Positions 47,601-49,090 of a stretch of DNA of 64,000 nt are shown one piece after another (positions within the stretch are counted from its first letter, which is position 1; each line of letters opens with the position of its first letter). A program made the position numbers and the translations under genes. The DNA is from Tretioscincus oriximinensis (taxonomy: Eukaryota; Chordata; Lepidosauria; Squamata; Gymnophthalmidae), in contig JAJVDF010000167.1 of NCBI GenBank assembly GCA_022410635.1, positions 1,667,261-1,731,260 on the forward strand, given 5' to 3'. The notes below the pieces were generated by a model, which was not told the origin of the DNA, ran no database searches, and saw only the letters and a program-made list of their open reading frames with translations.

Positions 47601-49073
47601 TAGTTAAATAAAAAAGAAAACTACCTTGCTAAAATAATGTGTTCAAAAACATACATTTATTTTCTAAATTAATTTCTAGTACATTGAAACCACAGGACTT
47701 ACAAGCATATACTGGTTAAGAATGTTTCTGAGGATATAAGAAAGACACAAACTGAATAAAGTTACCCTGAATTAGCTTAATAATCTCATATAAAACTGCA
47801 TTTTCCCCTTTTGCTCCATTGAAATTATATATATGCAACTTTGATGGGTGTGGAAAAGAGAAAAATATATATTGAGGATGCATGAAATATATTTATTTAT
47901 TTCATGCACCTTTGAAGTTTCCTAAATGTAACCATGGGTAGAGTTCAATTGTAAGATTGTAGCTTTTCACTTTTTAAGCATGGACCAGTCCCTCGACCTA
48001 TGCTTCAACTGCGTCAAATGAGTGGGATGACATCAGCTATACCAAATGACATCAGCTATACAAAATGTAAAAGGAGAATAAATCAAAGAGAAGCACATGC
48101 CGTATAGTGCAGTTAACAGTGGGTCTGCAGATGTCTGAGAATTAGCAATGACCAGACTAAATGATGGTCAAATTTTAGGAAAGCGCATTAAATCTGGGGC
48201 AGTTTGCCCTTTCAGGCAACAGAAGTTGAAATCAGAAGTGTTGCTTTTCCCAATCAAGTAGGGTTGACATTAAAAAAAAACCTGCACAGGAGGAGAAATG
48301 CAGCTTTAATGCGTATGGAAAACTCTTGAAAGGGCAGCTTCTTTAACACCTGCAAGATCTGCAGAATTTTTCTCTTTTCCACACCCATCAAAGTTGCATT
48401 TTACCTGCCTTTTCTTTAATGGCGACCCCAGAAGGCGTCCGACTAATGCCAAGCNACGGGATGCAGGAGCAGAAGGCGGCGCACCGAAGAAACTTTCTGA
48501 ACTTTCNCGGAGCGCCCCACGCAAGCGAAACCACACGGCGCTGCCCGTGGGCGTGGAGGTGGAACGAAGCGACGCCGTGGCTTCCCACTCCAGCGCCCTG
48601 GGTGCCGGCGGGCCCGGCCGGGCAGGAGGCAGAGGCGGAAGCGCTACTCACTGGTTGGTGGGGGGCGCGTTCAGCGGGATGGCCACCTCCTCCTCTTCGT
48701 ACTCGGGCCCATCCAGCGAGTCGCCTTCGTCCACCGTGCTCAGCCCTCCGGCCGGAAGCGGCGGCTGGGGGGGCGGCGGCAGCGGGGGGAAGCCGGCGGG
48801 CGCGTTAGGGTTCGGGCCGCCGCCTTCCAGCGACGGGATGAGCGGCGGCCCCTTCGCCGTCTCCCCAGGGACAGGCCTACAGGCGCCCGCGGGAGGGAAG
48901 CCGTGCACGGACGAGGACGGCAGCTCGGGGCCCGGCAGGAAGGCGGCGGCGGCGGCGGCGGCAGGCTTGTTGTTCCGGNTGGCGGCGGCGGCGGCAGGCG
49001 AGCAGTGGCCCCCGGGCTCTCCGGCCGCTCCCGATCCACCCTCTTCGCCTCCAGCTTCGGCAGTCGCCATCAT
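1012..49073 (-). CDS. RASA1: RASA1 (p120 Ras GTPase-activating protein), spliced, 3' end missing
   Basis: This is the spliced gene for p120 RasGAP, a cytosolic protein that binds phosphotyrosines on activated receptors and adaptors and speeds GTP hydrolysis by Ras. Twenty coding exons are seen: 49073-48652, 32876-32724, 31358-31223, 28539-28469, 26719-26602, 23835-23804, 21619-21567, 20693-20543, 15279-15201, 13256-13136, 12220-12064, 11073-10986, 10186-10109, 8745-8588, 7003-6927, 4691-4519, 4270-4111, 3994-3852, 1753-1638 and 1098-1012. All borders read as GT/AG and the phase never breaks, giving 857 codons plus 2 nt. Domain order is SH2 (about 142-233), SH3 (about 240-302), SH2 (about 312-402), PH (about 435-538), C2 and RasGAP. 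The N-terminus is about 39 residues shorter than in human RASA1. The GAP C-terminal half lies beyond position 1. Identification rests on near-identity to vertebrate RASA1 recalled from knowledge of the family. Confidence 0.97.
1225..1450 (-). mobile_element. tRNA-derived SINE, family A (diverged)
   Basis: It matches the SINE family best preserved at 41463-41785: TTATACCC, CAAAGGGACTCAAAGCGGCT, ATCTTCACC, then AAATAGCTGGGTTGGCTAG. The element runs on the minus strand, with its tRNA-like head at the high-coordinate end. It lies in RASA1 intron 19, between exon 20 (1012-1098) and exon 19 (1638-1753). Confidence 0.75.
1638..1753 (-). CDS. RASA1: RASA1 exon 19: RasGAP domain, central
   Basis: This exon encodes residues 791-829: LNPSKLEKNEDVNTNLAQLL followed by SILSELVEKIFMAAEILPP. 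It lies in the helical RasGAP core between the arginine finger and the LRYIYG segment. The acceptor is CTCAG and the donor GTAAGT. Human has SPSKLEKNEDV and NLTHLLNILSE at the variable positions. Confidence 0.96.
1980..2960 (-). mobile_element. CR1-type LINE fragment
   Basis: About 1 kb of minus-strand CR1-like sequence. It shares landmarks with the copy at 52137-52545 (GGAGAACT near the 5' side, TTCATCC/TTTCAATCC, GTGCCAATG, GACC and CTTCTCATTTGCAGA, then CCAGTTTATCAA). It extends well into the 3' ORF region (CAGTGGGCCCAGGACAGAATCCTGTGGTACC). Frames are broken throughout. It lies in RASA1 intron 18. Confidence 0.75.
3584..3674. mobile_element. Short retroposed element, unit form (copy 1 of 5)
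   Basis: This is a roughly 90-bp copy of the element described at 46919-47109. It lacks the head segment and the inverted arm. It is bounded by a 10-bp direct repeat, CTATTTAAAG, at 3574-3583 and 3675-3684. It contains the GGTGGCATAA...GACACGTCTACTTCTTCAGAT signature and two N bases. Confidence 0.75.
3852..3994 (-). CDS. RASA1: RASA1 exon 18: RasGAP arginine finger
   Basis: This exon encodes residues 743-790: DEATTLFRATTLASTLMEQY, then MKATATRFVHHALKDSILKI and MESKQSCE. The FRATTLAS motif carries the arginine finger, here Arg750 (human Arg789), which enters the Ras active site to stabilise the GTP hydrolysis transition state (family knowledge). The offset of 39 residues matches the shorter exon 1. 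It ends at phase 0, with donor GTAAGG. Confidence 0.97.
4111..4270 (-). CDS. RASA1: RASA1 exon 17: start of RasGAP domain
   Basis: This exon encodes residues 690-743: LVLQRELHVVYALSHVCGQD, then RTLLASILLKIFLHEKLEAL and LLRTLNDREICME. These are the first helices of the RasGAP catalytic domain. The acceptor is TTTCAG and the donor GTAGAA. Differences from human are few (LILQKELH to LVLQRELH, LLCTLN to LLRTLN). Confidence 0.97.
4519..4691 (-). CDS. RASA1: RASA1 exon 16: end of C2 and link to the GAP domain
   Basis: This exon encodes residues 632-689: LFMRCQLSRLQKGQATDEWF, then QLSSHIPLKGIEPGSLRVRA and RYSMEKIMPEEEYSEFKE. It completes C2 and leads into the RasGAP domain. It is phase 0 at its end, with donor GTATAA. 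The acceptor AAG lies inside a run that reads on as a short open frame. Confidence 0.97.
4892..6926. other. RASA1 intron 15, no recognised feature
   Basis: AT-rich intronic DNA upstream of exon 16. It contains a 12-base G run at 5933-5944 and T/A homopolymers. Short open frames here have no recognisable protein. Confidence 0.5.
6927..7003 (-). CDS. RASA1: RASA1 exon 15: C2 domain, middle
   Basis: This 77-nt exon encodes residues 606-632: DDLSSDINRFEIILSNKTKK followed by SKDPDI. It was found by phase and by the INRFEI...SNKTKKSKDPDI signature of RASA1. Human has PPDINRFEIT where this copy has SSDINRFEII. The acceptor is CTAG and the donor GTAAGT. The exon overlaps longer meaningless open frames on both strands. 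Confidence 0.95.
7004..8587. other. RASA1 intron 14, no recognised feature
   Basis: AT-rich DNA with no repeat or RNA gene that I can identify. The 74-residue open frame at 7251-7475 resembles nothing I know. Confidence 0.45.
8588..8745 (-). CDS. RASA1: RASA1 exon 14: C2 domain, first half
   Basis: This exon encodes residues 554-606: VSSLILHVEEAHTLPAKHFT, then NPYCNIYLNSVQVAKTHVRE and GQNPVWSEEFVF. The pattern of a strand, an acidic pair, NPYC and NPVWSEEFVF is a C2 domain, associated with membrane phospholipid binding. Several positions differ from mammals (LPAKHF against LPVKHF, THVRE against THARE). The donor is GTAAGT. Confidence 0.96.
8993..9074. mobile_element. 82-bp hairpin MITE, Tc1/mariner-like
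   Basis: The two ends are near-perfect inverted copies (TATACTGCTCAAAACAATTA at both termini), leaving a loop of roughly 20 bp. TA at each border fits a Tc1/mariner target duplication. It is too short to code for anything. It lies in RASA1 intron 13. Confidence 0.8.
10109..10186 (-). CDS. RASA1: RASA1 exon 13: PH C-terminal helix
   Basis: This 78-nt exon (26 codons, residues 528-553) reads DWMKALQTFCSLRKTSPGTS followed by NKRLRQ. DWMKALQ is the amphipathic C-terminal helix of the PH domain with its invariant Trp. Both borders are phase 0. The acceptor is TTTAG and the donor GTAAAA. Confidence 0.96.
10986..11073 (-). CDS. RASA1: RASA1 exon 12: PH domain, second half
   Basis: This exon encodes residues 498-527: RPNCFQIVVQHFSEEHYIFY followed by FAGETPEQAQ. 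It carries the last strands of the PH domain before the C-terminal helix. It ends at phase 0 with donor GTAAAT. Human has Glu instead of the final Gln. Confidence 0.96.
11440..11615 (-). mobile_element. CR1-type LINE ORF2 C-terminal fragment
   Basis: The minus strand encodes KRKNFFTQRVISLWNLLPEE followed by VVVVSSLDSF. This is the hallmark C-terminal segment of CR1-group ORF2 (F.QRV...WN.LPEEVV....SF). It is truncated on both sides and lies in RASA1 intron 11. Confidence 0.8.
12064..12220 (-). CDS. RASA1: RASA1 exon 11: PH domain core
   Basis: This exon encodes residues 446-498: SKGKRWKNLYFILEGNDAQL, then IYFESEKRATKPKGLIDLSV and CSIYGVHDSLFG. It is the central beta-sheet of the PH domain. 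In place of human GKGKRW the codon split across the intron gives SKGKRW. The acceptor is AAAG before GTAAAGG. The donor GTAAGA lies just inside 12063. Confidence 0.96.
12465..12600 (+). mobile_element. tRNA-derived SINE, family B (fragment)
   Basis: It carries a degenerate B box (TTTGATTCTGC) followed by the body CCACAAAGCCAGCCAGGTGA and TTTCACA. The body matches the copies at 19131-19378 and 59550-59757. The 3' tail is missing. Confidence 0.65.
13136..13256 (-). CDS. RASA1: RASA1 exon 10: SH2-PH linker and first PH strand
   Basis: This exon encodes residues 406-446: HQGQVLNDTVDGKEIYNTIR, then RKTKDAFYKNIVKKGYLLKK. The GKEIYNTIRR segment contains the tyrosine equivalent to human Tyr460, a reported phosphorylation site (family knowledge). 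VKKGYLLKK is the first strand of the PH domain. The start HQGQ differs from human DQEQ. The donor is GTAAGT at 13135, so the reading of SK beyond it is intronic. Confidence 0.95.
13300..15150. other. RASA1 intron 9, no recognised feature
   Basis: AT-rich intronic stretch between exons 10 and 9. Open frames at 13303-13521 and 14482-14837 show no known motif. No repeat family was recognised. Confidence 0.45.
15201..15279 (-). CDS. RASA1: RASA1 exon 9: end of SH2-C
   Basis: This 79-nt exon encodes residues 379-405: SIADIIEHYRKEQIVEGYYL followed by KDPVPMQ. It completes the SH2-C fold. Differences from human are conservative (IADIIEHY against IGDIIDHY, and KDPVP against KEPVP). It ends at phase 0 with donor GTGAGA. 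Confidence 0.95.
15851..16541. mobile_element. Non-autonomous DNA transposon with GC-rich interior
   Basis: The ends form diverged terminal inverted repeats (left TACTGTACATACGCGAGTAT, right reverse-complement TACCCGTGTATACTCAAACA). Each is followed by an AAGTC / CTTATA..GAGGC..-type subterminal segment. The interior is strikingly GC-rich and contains no transposase. It resembles the widespread amniote repeat with the ACTCG.GTATAAGTC signature, whose exact family name I cannot give. Confidence 0.65.
16560..17780. other. RASA1 intron 8, no recognised feature
   Basis: AT-rich DNA with an interrupted CA-rich stretch at about 16905-16945 and an A/T run around an N at 17322. No gene or repeat family was recognised. 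Confidence 0.4.
17815..17955 (-). mobile_element. L2-like LINE fragment
   Basis: A diverged stretch (GGGGGCACCAGAGAAAAAGC ... GAATAGGAAGCCAATGCTAA ... TCTTTCAGGA) matches the order of landmarks in the L2-like copy at 45957-46440 (GGCAGCCAGTACAGATCTTT). It is minus strand by comparison. Confidence 0.5.
18140..18560 (-). mobile_element. CR1-type LINE 3' end
   Basis: Minus-strand CR1 tail and 3' UTR: GGGCCATAGCCCATCTAGTC next to CAGCATTCTGTCTCACA, then a degenerate ORF2 end (TTTTCCAGAAGTGGATTCTA, CCAATAAGCCTC). The same landmarks occur at 27535-27700, 45463-45965 and 50417-50628. Confidence 0.75.
19131..19378 (+). mobile_element. tRNA-derived SINE, family B, nearly complete
   Basis: It has an A-box-like TGGTTAAAGAATTGG and an intact RNA polymerase III B box, GGTTCGATTCC. 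A central body follows (AAAGCCAGCGAGGTGACCTT...TTCACAGGGTGTCTGTTGTG). The 3' tail GAGACCTTCGGGTGTAGGCC...AAATAAATAA matches the end of the L2-like LINE at 62580-62632, implying mobilisation by that LINE. It lies in RASA1 intron 8. Confidence 0.85.
20543..20693 (-). CDS. RASA1: RASA1 exon 8: phosphotyrosine pocket of SH2-C
   Basis: This exon encodes residues 329-379. It contains SSFLVRPSDNTPGDYSLYFR, with Arg338 as the phosphotyrosine-binding arginine (human Arg377). It continues with NIQRFKICPTPNNQFMMGGR and YYNS. The sequence reads QVSSF where mammals have QVCSF. The acceptor is GTTAG and the donor GTATGT. Confidence 0.97.
21567..21619 (-). CDS. RASA1: RASA1 exon 7: start of SH2-C
   Basis: This 53-nt exon encodes residues 311-329: LWFHGKISKQEAYSLLMT, the first helix of the second SH2 domain. 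It sits in phase with exons 6 and 8. The donor is GTAATG. Human has Asn where this copy has Ser in AYSLL. Confidence 0.96.
21640..23400. other. RASA1 intron 6, no recognised feature
   Basis: Intronic DNA between exons 7 and 6. Open frames on both strands (for example 22198-22476 and 23141-23416) show no recognisable domain. No repeat family was identified. Confidence 0.4.
23450..23605. repeat. (AAT)n/(ATT)n composite microsatellite
   Basis: ATAAAT/ATATAA units pass into a long ATT run and then an AAT run. The second half is the reverse complement of the first, so the tract is self-complementary. It produces an artefactual open frame of Ile and Asn homopolymers on the minus strand. It lies about 200 bp from exon 6 of RASA1. 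Confidence 0.95.
23804..23835 (-). CDS. RASA1: RASA1 exon 6: 32-nt micro-exon between SH3 and SH2-C
   Basis: This is a very short exon of 32 nt (residues 301-311, GREEDPHEGK plus CT of the next codon). It is too short for ORF finders and was located by phase and by identity to the GREEDPHEGK linker of RASA1. The acceptor is ATTAG and the donor GTAAGT. The split codon reads Leu (CT plus A from exon 7), where human has Ile before the WFHGK of SH2-C. Confidence 0.95.
24354..24742. mobile_element. Non-autonomous hAT-like element
   Basis: The ends are inverted (TAGTGATGGCTAACCTATGA at the left; AAAAGGTTCACCATCACTA at the right). They match the common amniote hAT repeat pattern GATGGCGAACCTATG. 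No transposase is present. It lies in RASA1 intron 5. Confidence 0.7.
24745..25190. mobile_element. Foldback element with about 110-bp inverted arms
   Basis: The left arm (CATGTGACATGAGCCATTTC, AGAAAGGATCCACGCA, then AAGAGCAAGAGAAAG and TTTTCCCTCAAGG) is inverted at the right end (CATGTGACTTAAGC, AGAAAGGATCCATGCA, AGAGAGCAAGAAG, TTTTCCCTCAAGG). The two strands therefore carry similar open frames of about 135 residues. No transposase is encoded. It adjoins the hAT-like copy at 24354-24742. Confidence 0.75.
25667..26400 (-). mobile_element. L2-like LINE 3' region, split by a SINE
   Basis: The left part (TTTATACTTCTATCCTGCAC, CACTATACCAGAAGGT) and the right part (AGTATTCCATAGTCC, GAGAAGGCATTCCTTTAGGT, GAATTGGCAGTGAG) match the uninterrupted copy at 45957-46440. 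Between them a family A SINE occupies about 25768-26040. It is minus strand and lies in RASA1 intron 5. Confidence 0.7.
25768..26040 (-). mobile_element. tRNA-derived SINE, family A, nested in the L2-like element
   Basis: It carries AGAAGAAGAATCTG at the tail side, then TTTTATACCCCACACTTGGG, GACTTACAAGG, AGCTAGGTTGGCTAAAGCTG and a tRNA-like head ending in CCTCTGAACCACCATGCCTC. It interrupts the surrounding L2-like element, so it is the younger insertion. Confidence 0.75.
26602..26719 (-). CDS. RASA1: RASA1 exon 5: core of SH3
   Basis: This exon encodes residues 261-300: SFLKGDMFIVHNELEDGWMW followed by VTNLRTDEQGLIVEDLVEEV. The ELEDGWMWV segment is the SH3 n-Src loop and conserved Trp pair. 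The exon is essentially identical to mammals. The p120 SH3 is an atypical SH3 known to bind G3BP and DLC1 (family knowledge). The exon ends at phase 0, with donor GTGAGT. Confidence 0.97.
27121..27335 (-). mobile_element. L2-like LINE 3' end
   Basis: The minus-strand 3' tail (ATTATTTATTTACATATATT, then TATTCCCCCCTACACCCAAA and TCTCAGGGTG on the plus strand) is followed by AGGGCAGAGAATTCCACAAC. That matches the L2-like copies in layout. It lies in RASA1 intron 4. Confidence 0.6.
27535..27700 (-). mobile_element. CR1-type LINE 3' tail
   Basis: GGAACATAAAAGGAGCTCTA, then TAGCCCATCTAGTCCAGCAT and TCTGCCTCATACAGTGACCC. This is the reverse of the CR1 3' UTR seen at 45850-45960. Confidence 0.7.
28469..28539 (-). 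CDS. RASA1: RASA1 exon 4: linker and start of SH3
   Basis: This 71-nt exon encodes residues 238-261 (PVEDRRRVRAILPYTKVPET, then DEI). The RAILPY motif is the first strand of the SH3 domain. It starts at phase 0 and ends two bases into Ser261, with donor GTATTG. The human equivalent has Asp where this copy has Glu in KVPET. Confidence 0.96.
28981..29300. mobile_element. Foldback/MITE with roughly 130-bp terminal inverted repeats
   Basis: The left end AACAAAGTAACCACAGACGA, ATCAACTTCAAAATAACAGA, TACAAATTAACAGAACTG is mirrored at the right end by CAGTTCTGTTAATTTGTATC, ATTTTGAAGTTGAT and ATGGTTACTTTGT. Inner arm segments (CATCCACAT, GGCAGGC/GCCTGCC) also pair. The left arm carries an extra stretch of about 30 bp. 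It has no coding capacity and lies in RASA1 intron 3. Confidence 0.75.
29510..29673. mobile_element. Foldback retroelement (copy 2 of 5), reverse orientation
   Basis: The copy is inverted relative to the others, ending in TTTCTCTGAA at the high side. The two arms meet at CTTCTTCAGCTTATGCCACC. Direct repeats AATACAATG flank it at 29501-29509 and 29674-29682. The arm containing the element's end segment is complete only on one side. Confidence 0.75.
30268..30312. repeat. G homopolymers (18 and 9 bases) with a short A run
   Basis: An 18-base G run at 30268-30285 is followed by CTCCCACT, an A run and a 9-base G run. It directly precedes the SINE pair starting at 30318. Exact lengths may be unreliable in the assembly. 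Confidence 0.9.
30318..30590 (-). mobile_element. tRNA-derived SINE, family A
   Basis: GAAGAGTAATCTG tail, TTATACGCTGCCCTTATCAC, CAAAGGGACTCAAAG, CCACTTG, GAGTTGGCTGAAACTGAGGC and a head near TCTGCACCATTCGTACCTC. Minus strand. It is the first of two head-to-tail copies. Confidence 0.8.
30600..30865 (-). mobile_element. tRNA-derived SINE, family A (second tandem copy)
   Basis: TTTTATACTCCCCTTTTCTC, AGGGACTCAGAGCCGCTTAT, GTTAGGTTGGCTGACGCTAA and a head ending CTCTGCACCACCATACCTCT. It has the same orientation as the neighbour at 30318-30590. It lies in RASA1 intron 3, about 360 bp from exon 3. Confidence 0.8.
31223..31358 (-). CDS. RASA1: RASA1 exon 3: C-terminal half of SH2-N
   Basis: This exon encodes residues 192-237. 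It reads IIAMCGDYYIGGRRFSSLSD followed by LIGYYSHVSCLLKGEKLLLP, the second half of the SH2-N fold. It ends at phase 0 after VAPPE, with donor GTATTT. Human has Tyr where this copy has Leu before PVAPPE. The acceptor is CAG. Confidence 0.97.
31380..32720. other. RASA1 intron 2, no recognised feature
   Basis: AT-rich DNA between exons 3 and 2. Open frames at 31853-32047 and 32163-32402 have no recognisable motif. Confidence 0.45.
32724..32876 (-). CDS. RASA1: RASA1 exon 2: N-terminal half of SH2-N
   Basis: This exon encodes residues 141-192. It opens with WYHGKLDRT, the start of the first SH2 domain, and contains the phosphotyrosine-binding strand GSYLIRESD. Its Arg168 corresponds to human Arg207. 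It ends in FVLSFLSKTNVVNHF; human has a slightly different SQM before NVVNHF. Acceptor and donor (GTAAGT) are canonical. The split Gln codon is CA from exon 1 plus A here. It is preceded by the 15.8 kb intron 1. In p120 RasGAP this domain helps bind receptors such as PDGFR-beta and the adaptor p190RhoGAP (family knowledge). Confidence 0.97.
34206..34440. mobile_element. DNA-transposon-like repeat interrupted by a 15-base G run
   Basis: ACTGTATTTTCTGGATTATA, CACACCAGGCCATAAAAGGC, then a 15-base G run at 34276-34290, and GTATATTCGGACCATAAGAC, TTTCACCCCAC, TTTTGGGG. The layout matches the common amniote repeat of the TCCATAAGACGCAC type. Its precise family is uncertain. It lies in RASA1 intron 1. 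Confidence 0.5.
35455..35560. mobile_element. hAT-like short repeat fragment
   Basis: CAGTGATTCCCAAACTTTTT followed by CTGCTGCCCCCTTGGCTCCC. This is a common amniote hAT-derived end. It sits just left of the L1 target-site duplication, so the L1 inserted next to or into this older repeat. Confidence 0.5.
35579..38223 (+). mobile_element. 5'-truncated L1-type LINE with target-site duplications
   Basis: This is a 2.65-kb ORF2 remnant on the plus strand. Visible parts are a pre-RT region (WDSFKATIRGMCIQ at about 35690), then KAAGPDSFTATFYK, ISLKNQDYKIFARILANRLE, GFVKGR, VKQGCP and the RT active site YADDA (about 36880), followed by EINVGKSELL and KYLGVW. The L1-type arrangement is clear. Frames break repeatedly: stops near 36561 and 37130, one N, and a lost KLDVYKAF region frame. 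The 3' end is AATAATAATAAAAA. A 14-bp duplication AATCTAAATTTCTT flanks it at 35565-35578 and 38224-38237. It lies in RASA1 intron 1 in opposite orientation to the gene. Confidence 0.88.
38240..39300. other. RASA1 intron 1 segment, no recognised feature
   Basis: AT-rich intronic DNA following the L1. No gene, RNA or repeat family was identified. Confidence 0.4.
39310..39390 (+). mobile_element. L2-type LINE/SINE 3' tail
   Basis: GCCTTGAAACCTTCGGGTAT followed by AGGGCAGTATAAACC and AAATAAAC. This is the same terminal signature as at 19330-19378 and 62580-62632. Only the tail remains. Confidence 0.65.
39958..40145 (-). mobile_element. tRNA-derived SINE, family A, head-truncated
   Basis: AGAAGAAGAACTCAG, TTTATACCCTGCTTTTCTCC, AAGGGACTCAAAGCAGCTTA, ATCTTCCCCACCAGGCTATG, and it stops after GAATAGCTGGGTTG. 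The tRNA-like head is absent. In RASA1 intron 1. Confidence 0.8.
41463..41785 (-). mobile_element. tRNA-derived SINE, family A, best-preserved copy
   Basis: Read on the minus strand it begins with a tRNA-like head: GGCACGGATAGCTCAGTTGC (A-box region) and GGGTTTCGAAGCCC (B box). A body follows with GCTTTGAGTCCCTTT and GAGAAAAGCGGGGTATAAGA, then a tail of TTC repeats. Polymerase III promoter boxes are recognisable. It is likely younger than the other copies. Confidence 0.88.
42815..42995 (+). mobile_element. RTE/BovB-type LINE (or dependent SINE) 3' end
   Basis: The tail GTTGTGGTCCAAGGGATCAG, TCACAAAGAGTGAGACACAA, CTAAGCAATTGAACAA matches the BovB/Sauria-SINE ending (GGTCCATGGGGTCACGAAGA, GTCGGACACGACTAAACGAC) as I remember it. 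The preceding sequence is a degenerate coding end (AAGGCAAAAGGAGATTACAG). Bov-B is typical of squamates. Confidence 0.7.
43000..44830. other. RASA1 intron 1 segment, little recognised
   Basis: AT-rich DNA. A possible LINE tail (GGCTTGGATGGAGAAGCCAC...ATAAATAAATTATATAAAT) ends near 43910. Otherwise no gene or family was recognised. Confidence 0.4.
44835..44910 (+). mobile_element. tRNA-derived SINE, family A, tail only
   Basis: GCTATGAGTCCCTTTGGGTG, AGAAAAGAGGGGTATAAAAC, CCAATTCTTCTTCTTCTTCC. This is the 3' end of the family A SINE in plus orientation. Confidence 0.75.
45007..45132. mobile_element. Short retroposed element, unit form (copy 3 of 5)
   Basis: A complete single-arm copy with the head (CAGAGAAATAGCC...GTCTAGTAGAAAGTCCAGCA) and the end CTGCTTCTTCAGATG. 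It is flanked by an exact 13-bp direct repeat, CTACATGGAGATG, at 44994-45006 and 45133-45145. It shows that the non-palindromic unit can itself integrate. Confidence 0.8.
45463..45965 (+). mobile_element. CR1-type LINE, ORF2 C-terminus and 3' UTR
   Basis: The plus strand encodes LILIEVYKIMHGMDRVNREK, SHNTRTKGHSLKLLGRKVRT and YFSPQRVIGLWNLLPEEVVV, ending near FKTGLDRFVD. This is the conserved C-terminal part of CR1-group ORF2, in one open frame of 102 residues. A 3' UTR follows (GGATGGAGCAACAGGCAGGA, GGTGGGCCTCTGTGTGACAC, CTTCTTATGTTCTTA). 5'-truncated. In RASA1 intron 1. Confidence 0.88.
45957..46440 (-). mobile_element. L2-like LINE 3' region
   Basis: The plus-strand reading TTATTTATGTTTCTATACCA, CTCTATACCAGAAGGTTTCA, GGGCCACCTTATCCCAGGTT, GAGAAGGCATTACTTTAGAT, GGCAGCCAGTACAGATC is the reverse complement of an L2-like tail and body. 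It abuts the CR1 end at about 45960. Confidence 0.65.
46919..47109. mobile_element. Foldback retroelement (copy 4 of 5), palindromic
   Basis: A head (CAGAGAAATAGCCGTGTTAG) is followed by a roughly 69-bp arm and a loop around CTACCTCTTCAGA. The inverted arm then runs back to CACCTTTGCT. The arms pair with few mismatches. An exact 15-bp direct repeat, AGACTATCATTTTCT, flanks it at 46904-46918 and 47110-47124. In RASA1 intron 1. Confidence 0.85.
47833..47866. repeat. 34-bp perfect inverted repeat, left arm
   Basis: It begins ATGCAACTTTGATGGGTG and is the exact reverse complement of 48366-48399, about 500 bp away. Both arms lie in the 5' part of RASA1 intron 1. It corresponds to no repeat family that I recognise. 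Confidence 0.9.
48366..48399. repeat. 34-bp perfect inverted repeat, right arm
   Basis: Partner of 47833-47866. It sits about 250 bp downstream (in transcript direction) of the RASA1 exon 1 donor, at the edge of the CpG island. The promoter-proximal arm is probably the source sequence. Confidence 0.9.
48652..49073 (-). CDS. RASA1: RASA1 exon 1: start codon and low-complexity N-terminus
   Basis: This exon encodes residues 1-140 plus two bases of codon 141. It begins with two consecutive Met codons followed by an acidic/Gly-rich stretch (MMATAEAGGEEGG), then Ala tracts and a proline-rich run (FPPLPPPPQPPLP). It ends with the conserved TVDEGDSLDGPEYEEEEVAI segment just before the first SH2 domain. 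The start at 49073 is chosen because MMA...EEGG is the RASA1 N-terminus in other vertebrates and the second ATG has A at -3 and G at +4. The frame stays open for another 75 codons upstream, to an ATG at 49298. The donor is GTGAGT. One N at 48979 leaves residue 32 undefined. Human exon 1 encodes about 40 more residues, mostly Ala/Gly repeats. The proline-rich stretch is a likely SH3 ligand (inference). Confidence 0.95.
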
Positions 49074-49090
49074 GCTGCTGCTGCTGCTGC
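49071..49090. repeat. CTG/CAG trinucleotide run touching the RASA1 start codon
   Basis: About six CTG units on the plus strand read as CAG repeats in the 5' UTR of RASA1 and run directly into the ATG at 49073. In the in-frame upstream extension they would encode serine (AGC). Length variation here would change the spacing of the initiation context. Confidence 0.8.
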
